DNA of 64,000 nt from Branchiostoma floridae (GCF_000003815.2 NW_023365793.1:30871-94870), one strand, 5' to 3'. Positions 48,001-63,000 are shown, counted from the stretch's first letter. Translations and numbers: made by a program. Notes: generated from the letters alone by a model not told the origin.

Positions 48001-51000
48001 CTCTTTAGAATGTCCTGCAGTTCCAAAAATAAATGTTAGGGAGCTTAAACTTTGCTAACTTTGTCATGGCGCTAAAAGGTATCTACCTTAAATGTCAAGA
48101 CCACATCATGCCCGGGTTAAGAAATACATTGAAAAAATGCCTTGATAGATTTTTCTAGTTGAATATGCAAATGTGCTAATATTTTGCATGATTAGTATTT
48201 TTGTACAACATTGTACCTACATACCAAAAAATCACAAGAATTCGTTGTTCCCTTCTTGAATTATCCACTTCAGAAGTTTTTCACAAAAATGCCCCTGCTA
48301 TTCCAAACTTATGTCACTTATTCCTGAGCACAAGACCTATTAGTTCATTGGCCAGAGGGGTTTTTGGTACCACTGAGAGGGACAAGTGCTATCATGGATT
48401 TTTTAATTAGCAGAAACCAAAGTTTATTTTAAGCTATAATAACCAGTTGCCATGCACAGCTTTCTCATTGTAATCACGTGACCAAGTGACGTCATCCAAA
48501 TTGACCGTGCCGTTTGGTCCTTTATTGAAAAGGACGGAATAGATATATAAAACATCAATGATTTCTAGTAAAAATTAGTTTACATGTGAAACATACGACA
48601 GGACTTACAAAAGATTAAGTCTTTAATTTTTCCGTAAAAATTACATTGTTTACTTACCCAAACCAAGCATTTGTTCAGCTTAACGCTGAGGCATTGTATG
48701 GTACATTTTCTTGACTTGCCAAATCTTTTTCTACATTTTGAGCTTTAAAGCATCGAAACCCGTCAATTCTATCAAGAGTTACGAGTATTTCAATAATTAC
48801 ACCCAACGGTCTTTTTTTTTTCAAGTTATTGCGAATATCGCAATGCATCCTGGGTAGTTCAAGTGACTTTCTATAAACTATACCCATGTGGCTGAGTCAA
48901 AATACTGCTTTTTCTCAACATTCAGAGTGGTAATAGGGTATTGGTCCATCCATACATAAATGACTACGTTTTAGGTAAAGTGGTGTTCAAGTCCATTTTT
49001 GGAATGGCGATCTCAAACAAGGGCTTCAATAAACGGCTGGCATTTGGCGTCTATGGATATTCAGATTGGCGAGCATTTTTTTGTGGTTAATGTGCAGTTG
49101 CTGTCACTGTATATATAGAAAATGTGGGACCGCGTGGCACGATCGGCAGCGCGTTGGTCTCAGGCCCAAGAGGTCACGGTTTCGAATCCTTTTGCCGTGT
49201 CATCAATCTTGTTCCCTTAGGAAAGGCACTTTAAACGACTTTCCTCACTTAACTCAAGTGTGTATGAGTACCCAGCTGTGGCTATTGGCAGTGACAGGCC
49301 TTTGTGGTGGTGACAGGCCATAGGGGCATGTTCGGGCATGACGCAACCGCCATGACACACGAGTCAGGGGTAGGAGGAGCCCCTTACATCATTGGTCAGA
49401 ACTCCTAGGAGACGAATACTTCAAACAACAAACCTGCATCTGCTGAAGCCGTCTTACACGTTTCATACCGTTGCCCAAGTAGGGCTAGTACGACAGTGGA
49501 CGAGAGGGTTGAGAAGGTCGTACTTAAAAACCCAAGTGCAGGCCAGGCCAGGGTCGCCTTAAACCCGTTTGTCTACTATCGTATTCCGAGACAGACGGAT
49601 GCCAACAATATATAGAAATATCGTTTTTATTATTCACACTTTTTATAATTTTCGAGTATATTTGCGAACGTATTTTTAACAGTTTGTCTTTCAAATAAGT
49701 CAGCTTATCGCTAGAAATGAGAGTGCACTTCTTATGCGCCTTGAAACATACAACTCTATCCTGGAGAATTTGATCTAAAGGTTCAGAATGCGCAAACCAA
49801 CATGCTTTGCTCTCGTTTACTCAGTCGCAGTGCATCGGGAGAACCATGTGAGTCTTTTTTTTTACTTCGTATGGATTCAGAATACAATACAGTCATCTTC
49901 TGAACTATTCACAATAAAAAAAAAGATTAACCTTTAAGTGACGGGATCTACTCTATCGTTCGTTTACGTCATAAGGGGTAAAAATGAAGACTGAGCAGAT
50001 CAGTGACAAAGATCGGAAAATACAGGAAATGAAGCGTAAATAAAATGCCAATCATTGTGGTGAAGACACGGTTGAATTGATATAAAAGGGATATGCTATT
50101 CATTGCGCAAACAAAACCGCTGCACATTTAGTCCTCCTTAAAGATGTAGATTCTTGGAAAACCCTGCTGAGTGCGGCGAAGATACACAAACATGAAGTAC
50201 TCTTAGATATTGCATCATTTGTAAACGAAGGAGTAATTCAGGACATTGAGTATAATCGGGAATGCAGAAGTATGTTTACAATGAACTTACTGTTTTTTCC
50301 ACATTTTTGTGTATTATTTATGACTTTTCATCGTGCAGATAAGCGAAGTCACTAACAATGGAGTAAATTGGAGCTGGATTTTGGATTTTAGGAATCCGTG
50401 CAATTGACCAAGTGTGCTTTCATACGACGTGTAGTTAACTGGCTTCTACTGTATACCACTTTAAAACTCGATTTTTTTCTATGCTAGGAGACATGTAGGT
50501 CATGTTTTGTAGTACAGAAAGAAGATAAGATGACCTGGATCGTGCTCCATATCATCCATATGTAACTGGGTCAGATTTACAACGTTCACAGAAACACTTC
50601 AATGAAAGTCATTTTGAGGACTTTAAACATAATGATGACCAAAAACATCTCCTTTTTTGAAAAATGCCTACAAATATTGTTTGGAGGTCTGTCACAAAGT
50701 AATAGTCAAATTAAAAACATTTTTGCACTTAGTACTTGGAAGAAATTAAACGTTAATTAATGCAGGATGACGGATCCAAATGGCCGATAGAATGGCGTAT
50801 GTCACCTGATCATGATTTATCAACTAAAGTGAAAAGGCCGACATTTACCGTACGAACCTTACACCGAATTTCAGGTCATTTGGTTTTAATACAAAGGCAT
50901 ACTATTAGCCAAAACTAGTATGTTTTAGTCTAGAATAGCTAAAAATTGCAAAATATTAACAATTTCAAGAAATATATTCCAAAAGAAAAAACGACATAAT

Positions 51001-54000
51001 GTAGGCACATAACGTACAAAACAAATATATATTTTTTGTCTAATATGGCCCAAAATATCAAAGTAACTCATTTTTAATAATGTATGCACAAACTGTTTCC
51101 TCCGGGCATATGTCCAATGCACATCATTTCTCAATTTCAGGTGATTAGGTTGTAATACCTGGATACATGGGCCCAAAATGTACATTTTTCACCAAAAATG
51201 ACTCAAACCCTAAATTTTGAGGTAAAAAGTATTGGGGTATTTGTTATCTCTACCTCCGTGTCAAATTTCAATTTATTTGGCCCAAAGATGAAAAAGTTGA
51301 ATTCATTTAAAGATTTGGAAGAAGAAACAGTGCAAAAACTATATACATGTATTTCAATATACATGTATTTCAATTATTAAAAGCAAAGAAAAAGCTCTTC
51401 TTATTTCTTACCTAACTAAAATGTTTTTAAGAGCCTTAACGTGCCCTGTTAGTTATGAATCGTTTAATTTCATTGGTCAAGCCTTGATAATGGCTAAACT
51501 TCAAAGGCATCCGACAATGGCTTGTTTAGCAACTTTCCTATAAAGCTGGGCATCTGACATGGTTATCATGCAAAATAATGTATAGGAATCAACATTTCAA
51601 AAAAGTAAGTCACCCGTTGTCCCTCTGTCAACCTTTTCAAAAAAGTAAGTCACCCGTTGTCCCTCTGTTTGGTACTGAATGGCCATTTTGGGGGGACCTA
51701 GCTCATGGACCATATCTGATAGGGTGTTATATATTATATAGATTTCTGACATAAAGGTAACAGTGATCGATATTAATCCAGCGTTTTGCAAGTGTTGACT
51801 TAATCTAAATTATCAAAGACATTAACTTCATTTTTTCGGCCACTATTGAAGTTGAAATGGCAGAAACCAATTGTAAAGAGTTGGTGGAACATTGACTTGG
51901 GCCCCTAAGAAGATTCAGTCTGTACACGCAATGGCAGGAATATTCAGATAAATGTATACAGCACATGTGTTTTACAGATTCGTACAGAAGACAAGCCAAC
52001 AGCGACGTGCAGTGCAACAGGCGACCCACATTATAGAGGGACTGACAGGAAAGTGTAAGTAAAAAGATCATTACTATGGCAACCCTATTACTAGTGTACT
52101 GCATTATATTACCTCAAATTCCGTATATCAAATCCAATGTTCTTTTCAATTCTTTAAAAAGAGAATACAGGTTGAAAACCTTTTTTTTCACGTATAACCC
52201 TTGAACTCAGTAGAAGTGGACTAGTAACGTTCTTGTGAACGTATTTTGTAAAAGAAGATAAAGGATGTTGAGTAAAAATAACATGATTTTACTGTCGCTA
52301 ATAACACAGTTCGCCATCTTGGATTTTTACCGGACTTACTGAGCGGTAACATAAATTACAAAGTGTGTTAATATTTAAAAAAGAAGTGAGCTTTAGCAAT
52401 AAAACCTTAAAACTCCTTTAAAAACTAAAACTAGTAAATTTGGTAGAACATGCCTGTCAGAAACCCGTTGGCATGGCAACACAAAAAGCATAGTTTTTTT
52501 GTAGAACTGTTGCCAACACTATTTAGGAAAATTCTTTAAATTTTGTAGTTCTACCAAATGTTGTTCAGCAGTTATATGACGTTAGAATTGGCGCAGGCAC
52601 TTTAAGCTCGACCCTCCGCTCTGATAGGGTTAATGTCCAGGGAATGAATGTCAAAATCATTACATGTACCATTTAACGTTATGTTTGTTGTTTTTCATAT
52701 CGGCTATTGCTTGTTTACAGAGCCTACCACAGATATGATATCGGGACTTACATCATGTTTAAGAGCAATGCAAGGGCATTTGAGGTGGGTCTACATTTTG
52801 GTTCATAATGATTTGAAAGCGTCTGTACCATATAGAATATGAGGAATATTATAAACTGACATCTTACGTATATAATAAAAGACATATTCGGCTTCATATT
52901 CTTGGTGGCATTTACAAATAGCTAACCGTTCTAACCCCTAAAATGCTGTATTGGCAATGTCACGATGTAAAAATAAACACCCCAAATCTCGAAAAAAAGG
53001 ACCATGTTAGTATTTCGCACGTTGATTTGATTTATTAGAATTGCAACAGTTCAATTGCAGGCAAGCGGCGTAGTCTGGTTTTGTATGTTAAAGTTTAGGG
53101 CGGGGGACGGGGTCTTACCTTTACCATTATAACAAGTTATCAGCTTTTCTGTACAAACTTGCTTTTTATAGGAGCTGCCAGGCTCAGAACAATATTTTAT
53201 TTTACTATCTTATTTCCTAAACTTGTATCTTGACTTTCACTTTGAAACTGGCATGAGTCTTATATCATTACTACAGATAGATCTGTGAGAAGCTCCCATG
53301 CTGCTCTGCTTGCAACTAAAATCTGCTATCTAACTGTCGTCTAATATGAATCCAAATTCTAAATCCACTAATCAGGTGTTAAAAAAAGATCATATTTCAT
53401 TGACATCACAGGAATAATAGCATGAAGTAAAAACAAGAATTCCCTACTCAAAGTTTTGTGATGTAAAAAAACAATACCATAAAATTATATTTAATTGTCA
53501 TGATCTGGACGATTTGTCGTATAGTTTGAATATATTAGTTTTCCATTGAGTGCTCATCATTAAAAAACAAGAACGAAGTTTTTTTTCTTTTATTCAATTC
53601 CAAACAAGGACATTTAATAAGAACGTTTTCCTGTGATATCTTAATCATTTGATTAAAAAAGAGAAGAAACCAATGCTTGTATTTTCGCAAATATTACCAA
53701 GATGCATACATACATAGATAGGTAAAAATTTCGTTTCTTGATATTTCTAGATAACAAAAGCAAGACTTTTAAAGAACAGCATGATTGCAATATTATATAT
53801 TCAGTCATATTTAATAGTGAAACCTATTCTCAATTTTTCTTACATAACCCAGAAATACAGGCCTTCCGGATCCTCGATTTTCCCTTTAGTTATAACTTGC
53901 TTTTATTTCTTGATTTTCGTGTTTTTTACCAGTAGCTGTGAAAGAAAGAGAAGAGAAAAAAAATCACTTTTTCTGAAATAAGACATGAAAGAAATGTTTA

Positions 54001-57000
54001 ATAACAGGAAACAAGAAATTTAACATTGAATTCTTAGGAAAACATGCGAGTGAAAAGGAAAAAAATTCTTACTAAAAAGAAAAAAATAAGAAAAGTTTTG
54101 AAGAGACTTATAATCAGTCCATCAGTTGGTTAGCACTATTAATCCTGGGGTGTAAAGTGTCCGGGTAATCTGACGCAACGGAAAACCCCGTGTTGCATTC
54201 AATATATACCTATTGTTACATTTACAGGAAACCCTGTCGTCTCTTTTTATAGAAATTCCTGTTGCATGTCAACGTCAACTTTAGTTCGGAAATTTCGTTG
54301 AGTTGACAATTTTTGTAAACGAACACCCGATAATTTGAATACATATTCAGAACGTAAAGCACGAGAAAAAGCCCTGTACCTGCATCTATCAAAACATTTG
54401 TTACTTATTAGCTGTATGCACGTTTCCGGAATTTTTTCTTTGTATATTAAGCAAATTAACATTCTGATGGCGGCTTTTCGTCTGCTTCTTTTAATCTATA
54501 GGTACAGTCACGACTGTGGCCCTGTGGAAGTGTAAGTTGCAACTGCGGCATGGCTGTCAGGGAAAACAACGACGTCATCATCATTGACATATGCCGGGGT
54601 CCGTCCGGCCGTGCATCTCCAGAACTGACCATTAAGACGCCGCATCCTCTTGCTGAAGGGACTCGGATTACAAGGACTGGAGGTTCTTCTTCGTCAACAT
54701 TCAATGTATGGCATGTATATAGTTTTATATAAGTCAACATGACTACCGTGCTAATGAGTGATTATGTTATCTTACACTTTATCATGAAAAATTAACCGTG
54801 CATCTTGCGCATAGCTATGATATTTTAGAGTGTTCAGCACAAAAAGGTTTACATGTCAACTTTTTTATCATACTTTAGTCTTAAATATATGAATGGCAAC
54901 GTAGTATACCCCGTCGCCATGCTTGTATGGCTTACTTATATTCAACCTACATAGTGATTGCAAACTCATAAAAAGGAGTACCAGGCCTACTGACGTGATT
55001 ACGTATATTCCATACTATTTTGCCAAGTTTACAATCACCAGTGACTAAAGCCCCCCATTCCACTAGAATTGCGCTCTCGCTACTATACTAAGTTATTTGG
55101 AGCTCGGTGGGATTGCTAATGTTTTCATGGTAAAAATGGGCACCATTACCTCAGCGACAATATGCAACGGCGTCAAACCGTCGCCTTGCGAGCGCCTTCT
55201 ATGGCGATCCATCGAGGAGCGTAGAAAGAGCGCGAATATGTCTCGTGTACCAGTATTTAATATTGCCTTTGCTCTTTATCCCCGAACCTAGTGGCTATTT
55301 GAGTGTTTTACCGCGCTCTGAGTGAGCTGAAGTCGCCAGCAAAATTTACAAGATCAACCTTTTTTTTGGGTTTCGGCGCTCTCACCGTGTTCTGGCCGTT
55401 TTTTTATTGAATTATCCATATTGGATTGGATTGGAGGTATTGGATTTCTAATGTTGGAAAGCATACTTCGGCTTCCCTTATGAAAGCAGCTTTGATAAGT
55501 TTTGCTTCAGGGAATTCAAAAGAGAAAGAAGAAATAGAAAAGAAAACCATTACTTAGTCAGTTCATTCACTCACAAGTCCATAACGCCCCAATTCATATT
55601 TTTCAGATATTTTTCCCTTCAGGGTCAAAAGTGACTGTCAGCACTCACTTGTCCCACATGGGCATCACTATCCATGTACCTAGTGATGACTTCCAAAACT
55701 GTGAAGGTCTGTGTGGAAACTTTGACTTGGATGACCAGAATGACTTCCAGAAACCGGACGGTACCTTCCATCCTAACAACGATAACGTCCCTGACGGATT
55801 CTTTGAATCTTGGAAGTAAGTATTATTGCGTAAATGATAAACAGTTATTTTCAAAAATCTTTCGAAGACCACAAATTACATATTATAGATCGACTCCCAA
55901 TCGGTGCTTCCGTTTGCAGAAACAGCTTACTTTTAAATTAACAATGACGTCTTTATAAATCAAAAAATCACTTTGCAGGCGTGCGTCATCTTCTTCAAAA
56001 TCTTTTAAGTTGGGTATGAGAGGAGTACAATTAAGCAGTCACCTAAGGTTTGCTGGTAAACTTTAGCTCTCCTGCAAGTCTGACACAAACTTCTTTTTAT
56101 TAGATAGAATGCGAAATATCAGATAGCCAGGCGAAAATAGTGGGTTAAGAATTTATCACTTGGGCATTTAGGTAACGGTTTTGTAAGGAACATACGAAAA
56201 TAGGTTAACCCTATCCAGACTATTTGAGCCAATTTCTTTATACATTGTGTGGCGTGCCACTGCTCTGATCACAATTTATCCCTACCTGGACCTTGGGGGA
56301 CTTTGACGCTTGCAGCGGCAAAATGCCTTGTGGTCAGAGTAAACGCCGTTGGAATGTTGGATTGAACGGACCTGTTCAATCCATGCCGAACATTTGTAAA
56401 CCTGTTAAAACGAATGGTGCTATGTTCGCTCTAGCGCAGTGGGAAAATATGCGCATTGTAAACCTATGCACCAGGTTCGATTCCGGGGAGGCAATTTTTT
56501 TTAACTGTCTTTTTTTTTTTTTACATCCATTAAAATACTAATTTTTACATCCATTGAAAAACTAATTAACAATACTTTTGTATAGAACATTAAAACACAC
56601 CTTTGCACCTGTTCTACTTCTGCATTTTTTCGATGTTGGGATATTTGAATGAACGAACCGTGAGACGTGCGATACTCTTCTTATATGTCGTTCTAACTTT
56701 CCATAAAATGCCCCGATCTATATCACAGAATTACACAAGAACAAACTGAGTTTCTCAAAAATATCTGCATACTGTATGACAAAAATTGTCATTAAACATA
56801 TGAATTTTCATATTTCTGGACATAAAGTCATTTGCATATTTGTGAATCTCTCCATGTGCCCATATTAGGTTTAGTTACTCTGTTCTATTTATATGACATT
56901 CGGATAACTAGAAAAAAAAAAAACGTTTACACACGCAAACCTTGGCAAAATGCCAGCTTTTTTAAAAGCACTTGTTCGTGAGAAGGTGTGCTGCAGATTG

Positions 57001-60000
57001 TGTGGGATAACCTGGGATAAGTCAGACCGGGCCTCCGTAAGAATATTTGTCAGTTATTCGTACCATTGAGTGTGTTAATGTTCTTTCAAAAACCTTAGAG
57101 ATAGTTTTATAGTTATTTCGTGTAGCTCACATCAGATCACTATACAGAACATAACGATGAAACATCGTGTGTGACATACCTGAACAATTTTGGTGATACC
57201 AAGTAAAGCATGTCTGACATTTATCCTTGCCGACTGGGCTTGATTTTTCCTCTGCCTACCTTCCCAGTCCTCTTACCTGCCTGGCCGCTCGAAAAAAAAC
57301 AAGTTCAGAAGCCCCGAGGTAATCCACAAGAGGGTCTGAAAAACAAAGCTCTATTATAAAAGCAACAGGGTGGCCATTTTTGTCATGATTTATGTTGAAA
57401 TTTAGGATGTGACCGCCAGGTCAGGTTTGAGCAATAAGAGCAGCTCATTTCGACATTTTTCCACCGTGGTTTCTTAAGTTTTGTTCAAAGTTTCAAGGGC
57501 ATATAGACTAAAGAAACCACGGTGTAAGAATGAGCTGCTAAAATCTTTCACACTTAAACCATTCAACAGGCCCTTTGAATGTTTTTGATAGATGTTTAAC
57601 GAGTATTTACTGGAGATGAAAGGAACTTTATAATTTAGATCTGGCCGACGCAGCCTAGCCTAGGAAAGCCGATGCTCCCGCCATTGTGACCCCTGACCTT
57701 GACAGTTGTGTGTCTAAAGATATGGGTCGCAAATGTTGTGTCTAAGAATGAGAGTCTAAGACATCAGTAAGGAATGACCGAAGCTGAAAAAATAGTCCCA
57801 AAACTAGGCTTAGCGAAGTTTTCTTTTTGTTCCGACAGATTGAGTCCTGGTCACACGTTTTGGGAGCAGGTTCCTGAACCCTTTCCTTTTCCTGACCCGG
57901 AGTACTGTACCTGCATTGGAGACGCAATCAACCCAAATCCAAACCAAAACGTTATTGAATGTGGCCAGGAAGTTCGAGCTGCAAGATTTGGGTTCGGCGT
58001 CCTTTCTGGTACTGACATAACAGAAACACTAAACCAACGCAAAAGGAGGAAGAGAGACACAACCTACCACGACGAAGATGATGATGACACAGGCTATGAT
58101 TTTAGTTTTCCGGACTTTGTTCCCATCATCCCTGACTGGCCGACTCCCTCCGGGATTACTGAACAACTTGCTGAAGAATTCTGCAAAGAGGTGCTCCGAA
58201 ATTCAACTATGTCAACATTCTGCACAGACCAAGCAAATGCGGACATATTCAGCACGCTCAGCCAGTGTGTGGATGACATAAAGGTACATTTACTACCATT
58301 TCAGACAGTAGCAACATACTTTAGACTTGCTAAAATGCTTTCAAGAATCAAAAGAATTCAGATAAATGCTATTTTCTAAGCTAATGTATTATCCTGCAGC
58401 ATTGTGTATTATATTCGACTCGAGCTCACTCAATCTATCTTAAAATCCATAGATTTCTGATGATACGGAGTGGGCAACTGCAGCATTGTCAGCTATGGAG
58501 GAAGATTGCACCACCGCAGTCCTGACCAACGTCAGCATGCATGAGACAAGTGAAAACGGAACCAGCGTCCCCCCACAAGCACTGGTGGAGAAACTCTGTC
58601 TGAACCAGTGCAGCTTCAGAGGCACATGTGTGAATGGAGAATGTGTGTGTAATGAAGGATGGATAGGGAAAGATTGCGGGGTCAGTGCAAATACAGGTCC
58701 AACTGTCTGGGACCTCAAGCGGGGTGGTCTATGCGACATTCGTCAGCGGCCTTGTGAGAAGGTCAACGTCCGAGGGATCGGTCTTATTGAGTCAGAGAAC
58801 CTGACCTGTCGTGCGTCAGAAGCCAAGGTATTACTAAATACAATTTACGCCTTCATAATTATCGTATTATCATCCTTACTCCTCTATTTCATGTAGTTAA
58901 TAATTGTCTAATCTAATACCGTTTTGAATCTGCGAGCTCTCTAAGCGACATTTTTTGACCTGAATTCACTAAAATACATCAACGAGACAAACAGACAACG
59001 TATTTATTCAAGAATGTTCTTGTAATAGGAAATAGATATACCAGCAATTCTTTCAAATCTTATTCAATGTACTTAATGATTTGATTACATAAATTACATT
59101 GACACAGATATTATTTTTCCATTCCATTTATAGTTTGAAAATGGCACTTGGACAAAAACCGGTGAAAGCTACCAAACATCCGCCTCCTTCGAGAGCTTCG
59201 TAGAGGTTGCCTGCTATCTACCTCCTGCAAAGATACAGCCATCAAGGTACCAGTCAACAGATGAGGGCATTCCATCTTATGGACTGTTCATCTCCATCAG
59301 CAACGAGGGTGTGTACTTCAGTGATGAACTCCTGCTGATCATCTATGACTCAGTTTGTCAAGAGTGTGATGAGGGCGGTCCATGCTCCCTTAAGGTGTGT
59401 CATATTTTCAAACATGTGCTAATTTGAACAACTATTTTGTTACCATGTCGCTTGAATATATAAATGCCATTCTTTGGGAAATCATTAACTGTTTCTAGCG
59501 TGCAAGTTAAAAAAAATGGCAAAAGTGATTGTCCATCATGAGATATCTTCTTGACCACTTTCTAAGTGGTCAGAAGGTTTGAACAACTGGTTGAACAAAC
59601 GGGGTATGTTTAGCAAACAGTAAATCTTCTATTTGTAAAAATATTTGACATTGTCAATTGAGATGGGACTGGCTTCGGTATCTGCGAGTTTATCGTTTTT
59701 TTTATATAACGTCACATCTGCTCTATTTGAAGCTGCTTTGTAAGTTTTAACCTTTCACTTGGAAATTGCCGTCGCCCGGAAGCCATCCATATAATGAAAT
59801 CAATATGGCTTAATCACCACAACCAAGCAAAAACAACCCATGGCCTAGGGGTAGTCTGAAGCTACATCCAAGACATTTTAGGTCGCTTGGACACGATATA
59901 GTTTTTTGTATGAATTCAGTAGTGGGTCCGCGTGTGCTTGTTTGTGACTACAAACTACATTGAGAAGAATAACAATATTTACCTGATGTCTTTTAATAGG

Positions 60001-63000
60001 ACGACGCCTGCCTTATTAGAGGCTACTGCTTTGCAGAGGACGATGCAAACCCGGCAGACTGGTGCGAACAATGTTTGTCAAACAGGAGCACCTCGGAATG
60101 GAGCAGGAGGGAAGGTCAGTATATAAAAATGAAACTGTTATGGTAACGAATTGTTTTAAACCAACTGTTTCAGTCAATGATGATTCAGATTCAATTGATA
60201 CTGAGATTTTTCAACACCGTCATATACATATATATAATGCACAACCTTGTAAGCTTAGAGGAGAACTATGCTTTCTGTCGTTGAAACAGACAAAAAATAC
60301 ATGCAGACAGAGTATTAGTTCACATCAGTACATGTAGCGATTGTTAACTGTTTTATGAAACTTAGAACTATACCCTCAACATTTTCTAATGCAGTAATGA
60401 GGCTGCCAGTAGCTGAAATTTACAAGAAAAAGTAATGATCTGTATCAATATAACCGTTATTACCACCCTTCCGTGTAGCACACCTGCTAAATATTTTCAT
60501 CTACAAGGCTCACGTACACAGCCACATTGTTAACAAGCACCCAGAACGAAGTTTTCAAATAAATGTATGATTGTACATATTGCGTTTGTATGACCTGTTA
60601 CAGGAAGTGTTAATGTTTGCAATGTAAACAGCTTATTAATAAATTTCAGGCAATCGCCGAAATGAACAATGCCACATGAATAAACGGCATTCACATTTAA
60701 TCACATTTATTTCAGATAACCTTCCCCCTTCAATAACCTCCTCACCAAACATCACCAAAGTGCACCAGGAGAGTGTGAGAGTCATTCTTACTGCGGACGA
60801 TCCCGAGGATCGTACAATGTCGTTCTCATCAACTCAGCAGCTTCCACATGGTGTAACACTTTTCCCAGAAGGCATCTTTCTCTGGACCGCGTACGGCCCC
60901 AACTCGCTCACAGTTGATGTAGTTGTGACGGACGAATGCGGCGCTCAAGATTCGGAAACATTATTCCTGTCTACTATGCGATGCCCTTGCGATAATGGAG
61001 GACATTGCGTTCCTACCCATGGAAAACCCGAAGGCGAGGGGCACTACGACTGTCTGTGTGAACCTGGCTTTACTGGGTCACGATGTGAAACAAACATCGA
61101 CGAATGCCAATCATCTCCCTGTCAAAACAATGGTACTTGTGCCGACCAGGTGAATTCATTCACCTGCATTTGTCCAGTTGGGTTCACAGGACATGATTGT
61201 GCTTCTGTTGATGAATGTACACCGAATCCTTGCTTCCCCGGAGTTGTCTGTCAAAACCAGCCAGGCGGTTATGTCTGTGGTAACTGCCCGCCTGGCTATG
61301 ATGGTGACGGATCAGTGTGTGAGGGTAAGTGTTGTGCTAAGTGGTAAGAGGTTAAAGTGATCAGTGGTTAGTAGTAAGAGGTAGTGTGGCTATTGGTATG
61401 AGGCTATTAGTAAGATGTTATAGTCTGACTAGAGGTGATGTAGGATTGTATCCATTGGGTAATAGGAGAAGGGTTGTGTTTTTATTGGCTTTTTCTTTTG
61501 TTAATAAACAAGTTCTTGGCAGACGATTTTTCTTTATTTATCAAGATTTTTTAACAAAACTCTCATCAGCGAAAGTGTTTTTTTTATTCGAGTTCTATAT
61601 TTGATTACTTTAACTGCCGTTAATTGAATTGGCTGATACTGCCCGCACTGTTGCACTGACCACAAATCATTTTACTTGATTATATTTTTGACTTACTCCA
61701 ATTGTGCAGAGCTTCCATTTTCCTGCAATCACAAGTACCAGCAGATGGTAAACAATGTTGGTCCACCGACTGACGGCGTTTATAAGATCAACGTCAACTG
61801 GCAAGCCACACCTGTGTACTGCGACATGTCACGTGACGGTGGGGGCTGGACCCTTATCGTTACCAGCGTGTCAATGGCAGGATGGGATAAAGGCAACATC
61901 CTGTCATACAATGGAGGCAGCCCCACCACCTACGGAGACTACTCGATTCTAGGAAAGGCGGACCAAATCAAAGCAAATGGATTCCCAGCCGGTTTTGTAG
62001 AGGTATTAAGATCAATCAACTGTTAACTGATTAACTATGGCAATTTTAATACGGATTTGAGCATGAAATCAGGGCTTACCTACTCTTAACATATCAACTG
62101 CAAAGATAGAATAAACAAATTGGCTATGATTGTATAGATCCATTATGCAAATGCAAGATATGTACAAGCAGAACCAGTTCCAAGTCCTTGTTTGGCTGTG
62201 AGGCTGACTACTCACGGGATCGCGTACGTGGCGAAGTAGTGGGGCGGCTGTTATTCGGCGCTAACTAAGGTGCCTCAATACAGCAGTTATGGCCACAGAA
62301 TCAGCCATAGGACAGATGGCTTTGGTCAACTTAACCCTATTCAGACCGGGCTTTTTTGGTCATCCCTGGACCGGGGGGGGGGCTTTTGAGGCCCTCCACT
62401 TCTAAGTCCTATAACTCTAAAACGACGTGCCGTAGGGCCACCAAATTTTCAGGACATGATTTCGACATAATATCTGACAAGTATGTGACGTTTGACGTTA
62501 CGTTGACGTAAGATGACGTAATTATGACGTCATCAAATTGATTACATTGGCCAAACCCATGAAAAATGGGTATTCCCAGAAAACTTCAAGTTATGCTACA
62601 AAAATGTAACAACAAGTGCAGATAACAGAATAGTAATGTTAATTACGACTTGCGTTGCCAATAGCAACATCAATGACGTAAATATGACGTCATAAAATGA
62701 CGTCATGCACATCTAAGATACGAGTTGGGCTCCGCCATATTATACCCACCACCTTGAATTTATAAAAATACTTTTTTTGCAACAAATAATCACAAAGGGC
62801 AATGGAAATAGACTAAATTCATTCATTTAGATGGCTTTTGATGAAAAAATACCAGGTAGTTACAAATTTTAAGGGATAATTAGCTTGTTATTCTTGATCT
62901 GGCCATTCGGTCCGCCATCTTGGATTTTGGGCTGATGATGTCATCAAATTAGCATAATTTATGCATATATAATTATGAAAGATATGCTGAATAATATAAG

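Larger units (their letters stand above)
55816..57838. other. Gene C intron 13
   Basis: A 2-kb intron carrying a tRNA-like SINE piece (56423-56522) and a small hairpin element (57428-57537). No exon within. Confidence 0.5.

Noticed and set aside
49126-49200. Intact tRNA gene
   Set aside because: The B box has an inserted base, the acceptor stem does not close, and the downstream sequence is SINE-like.
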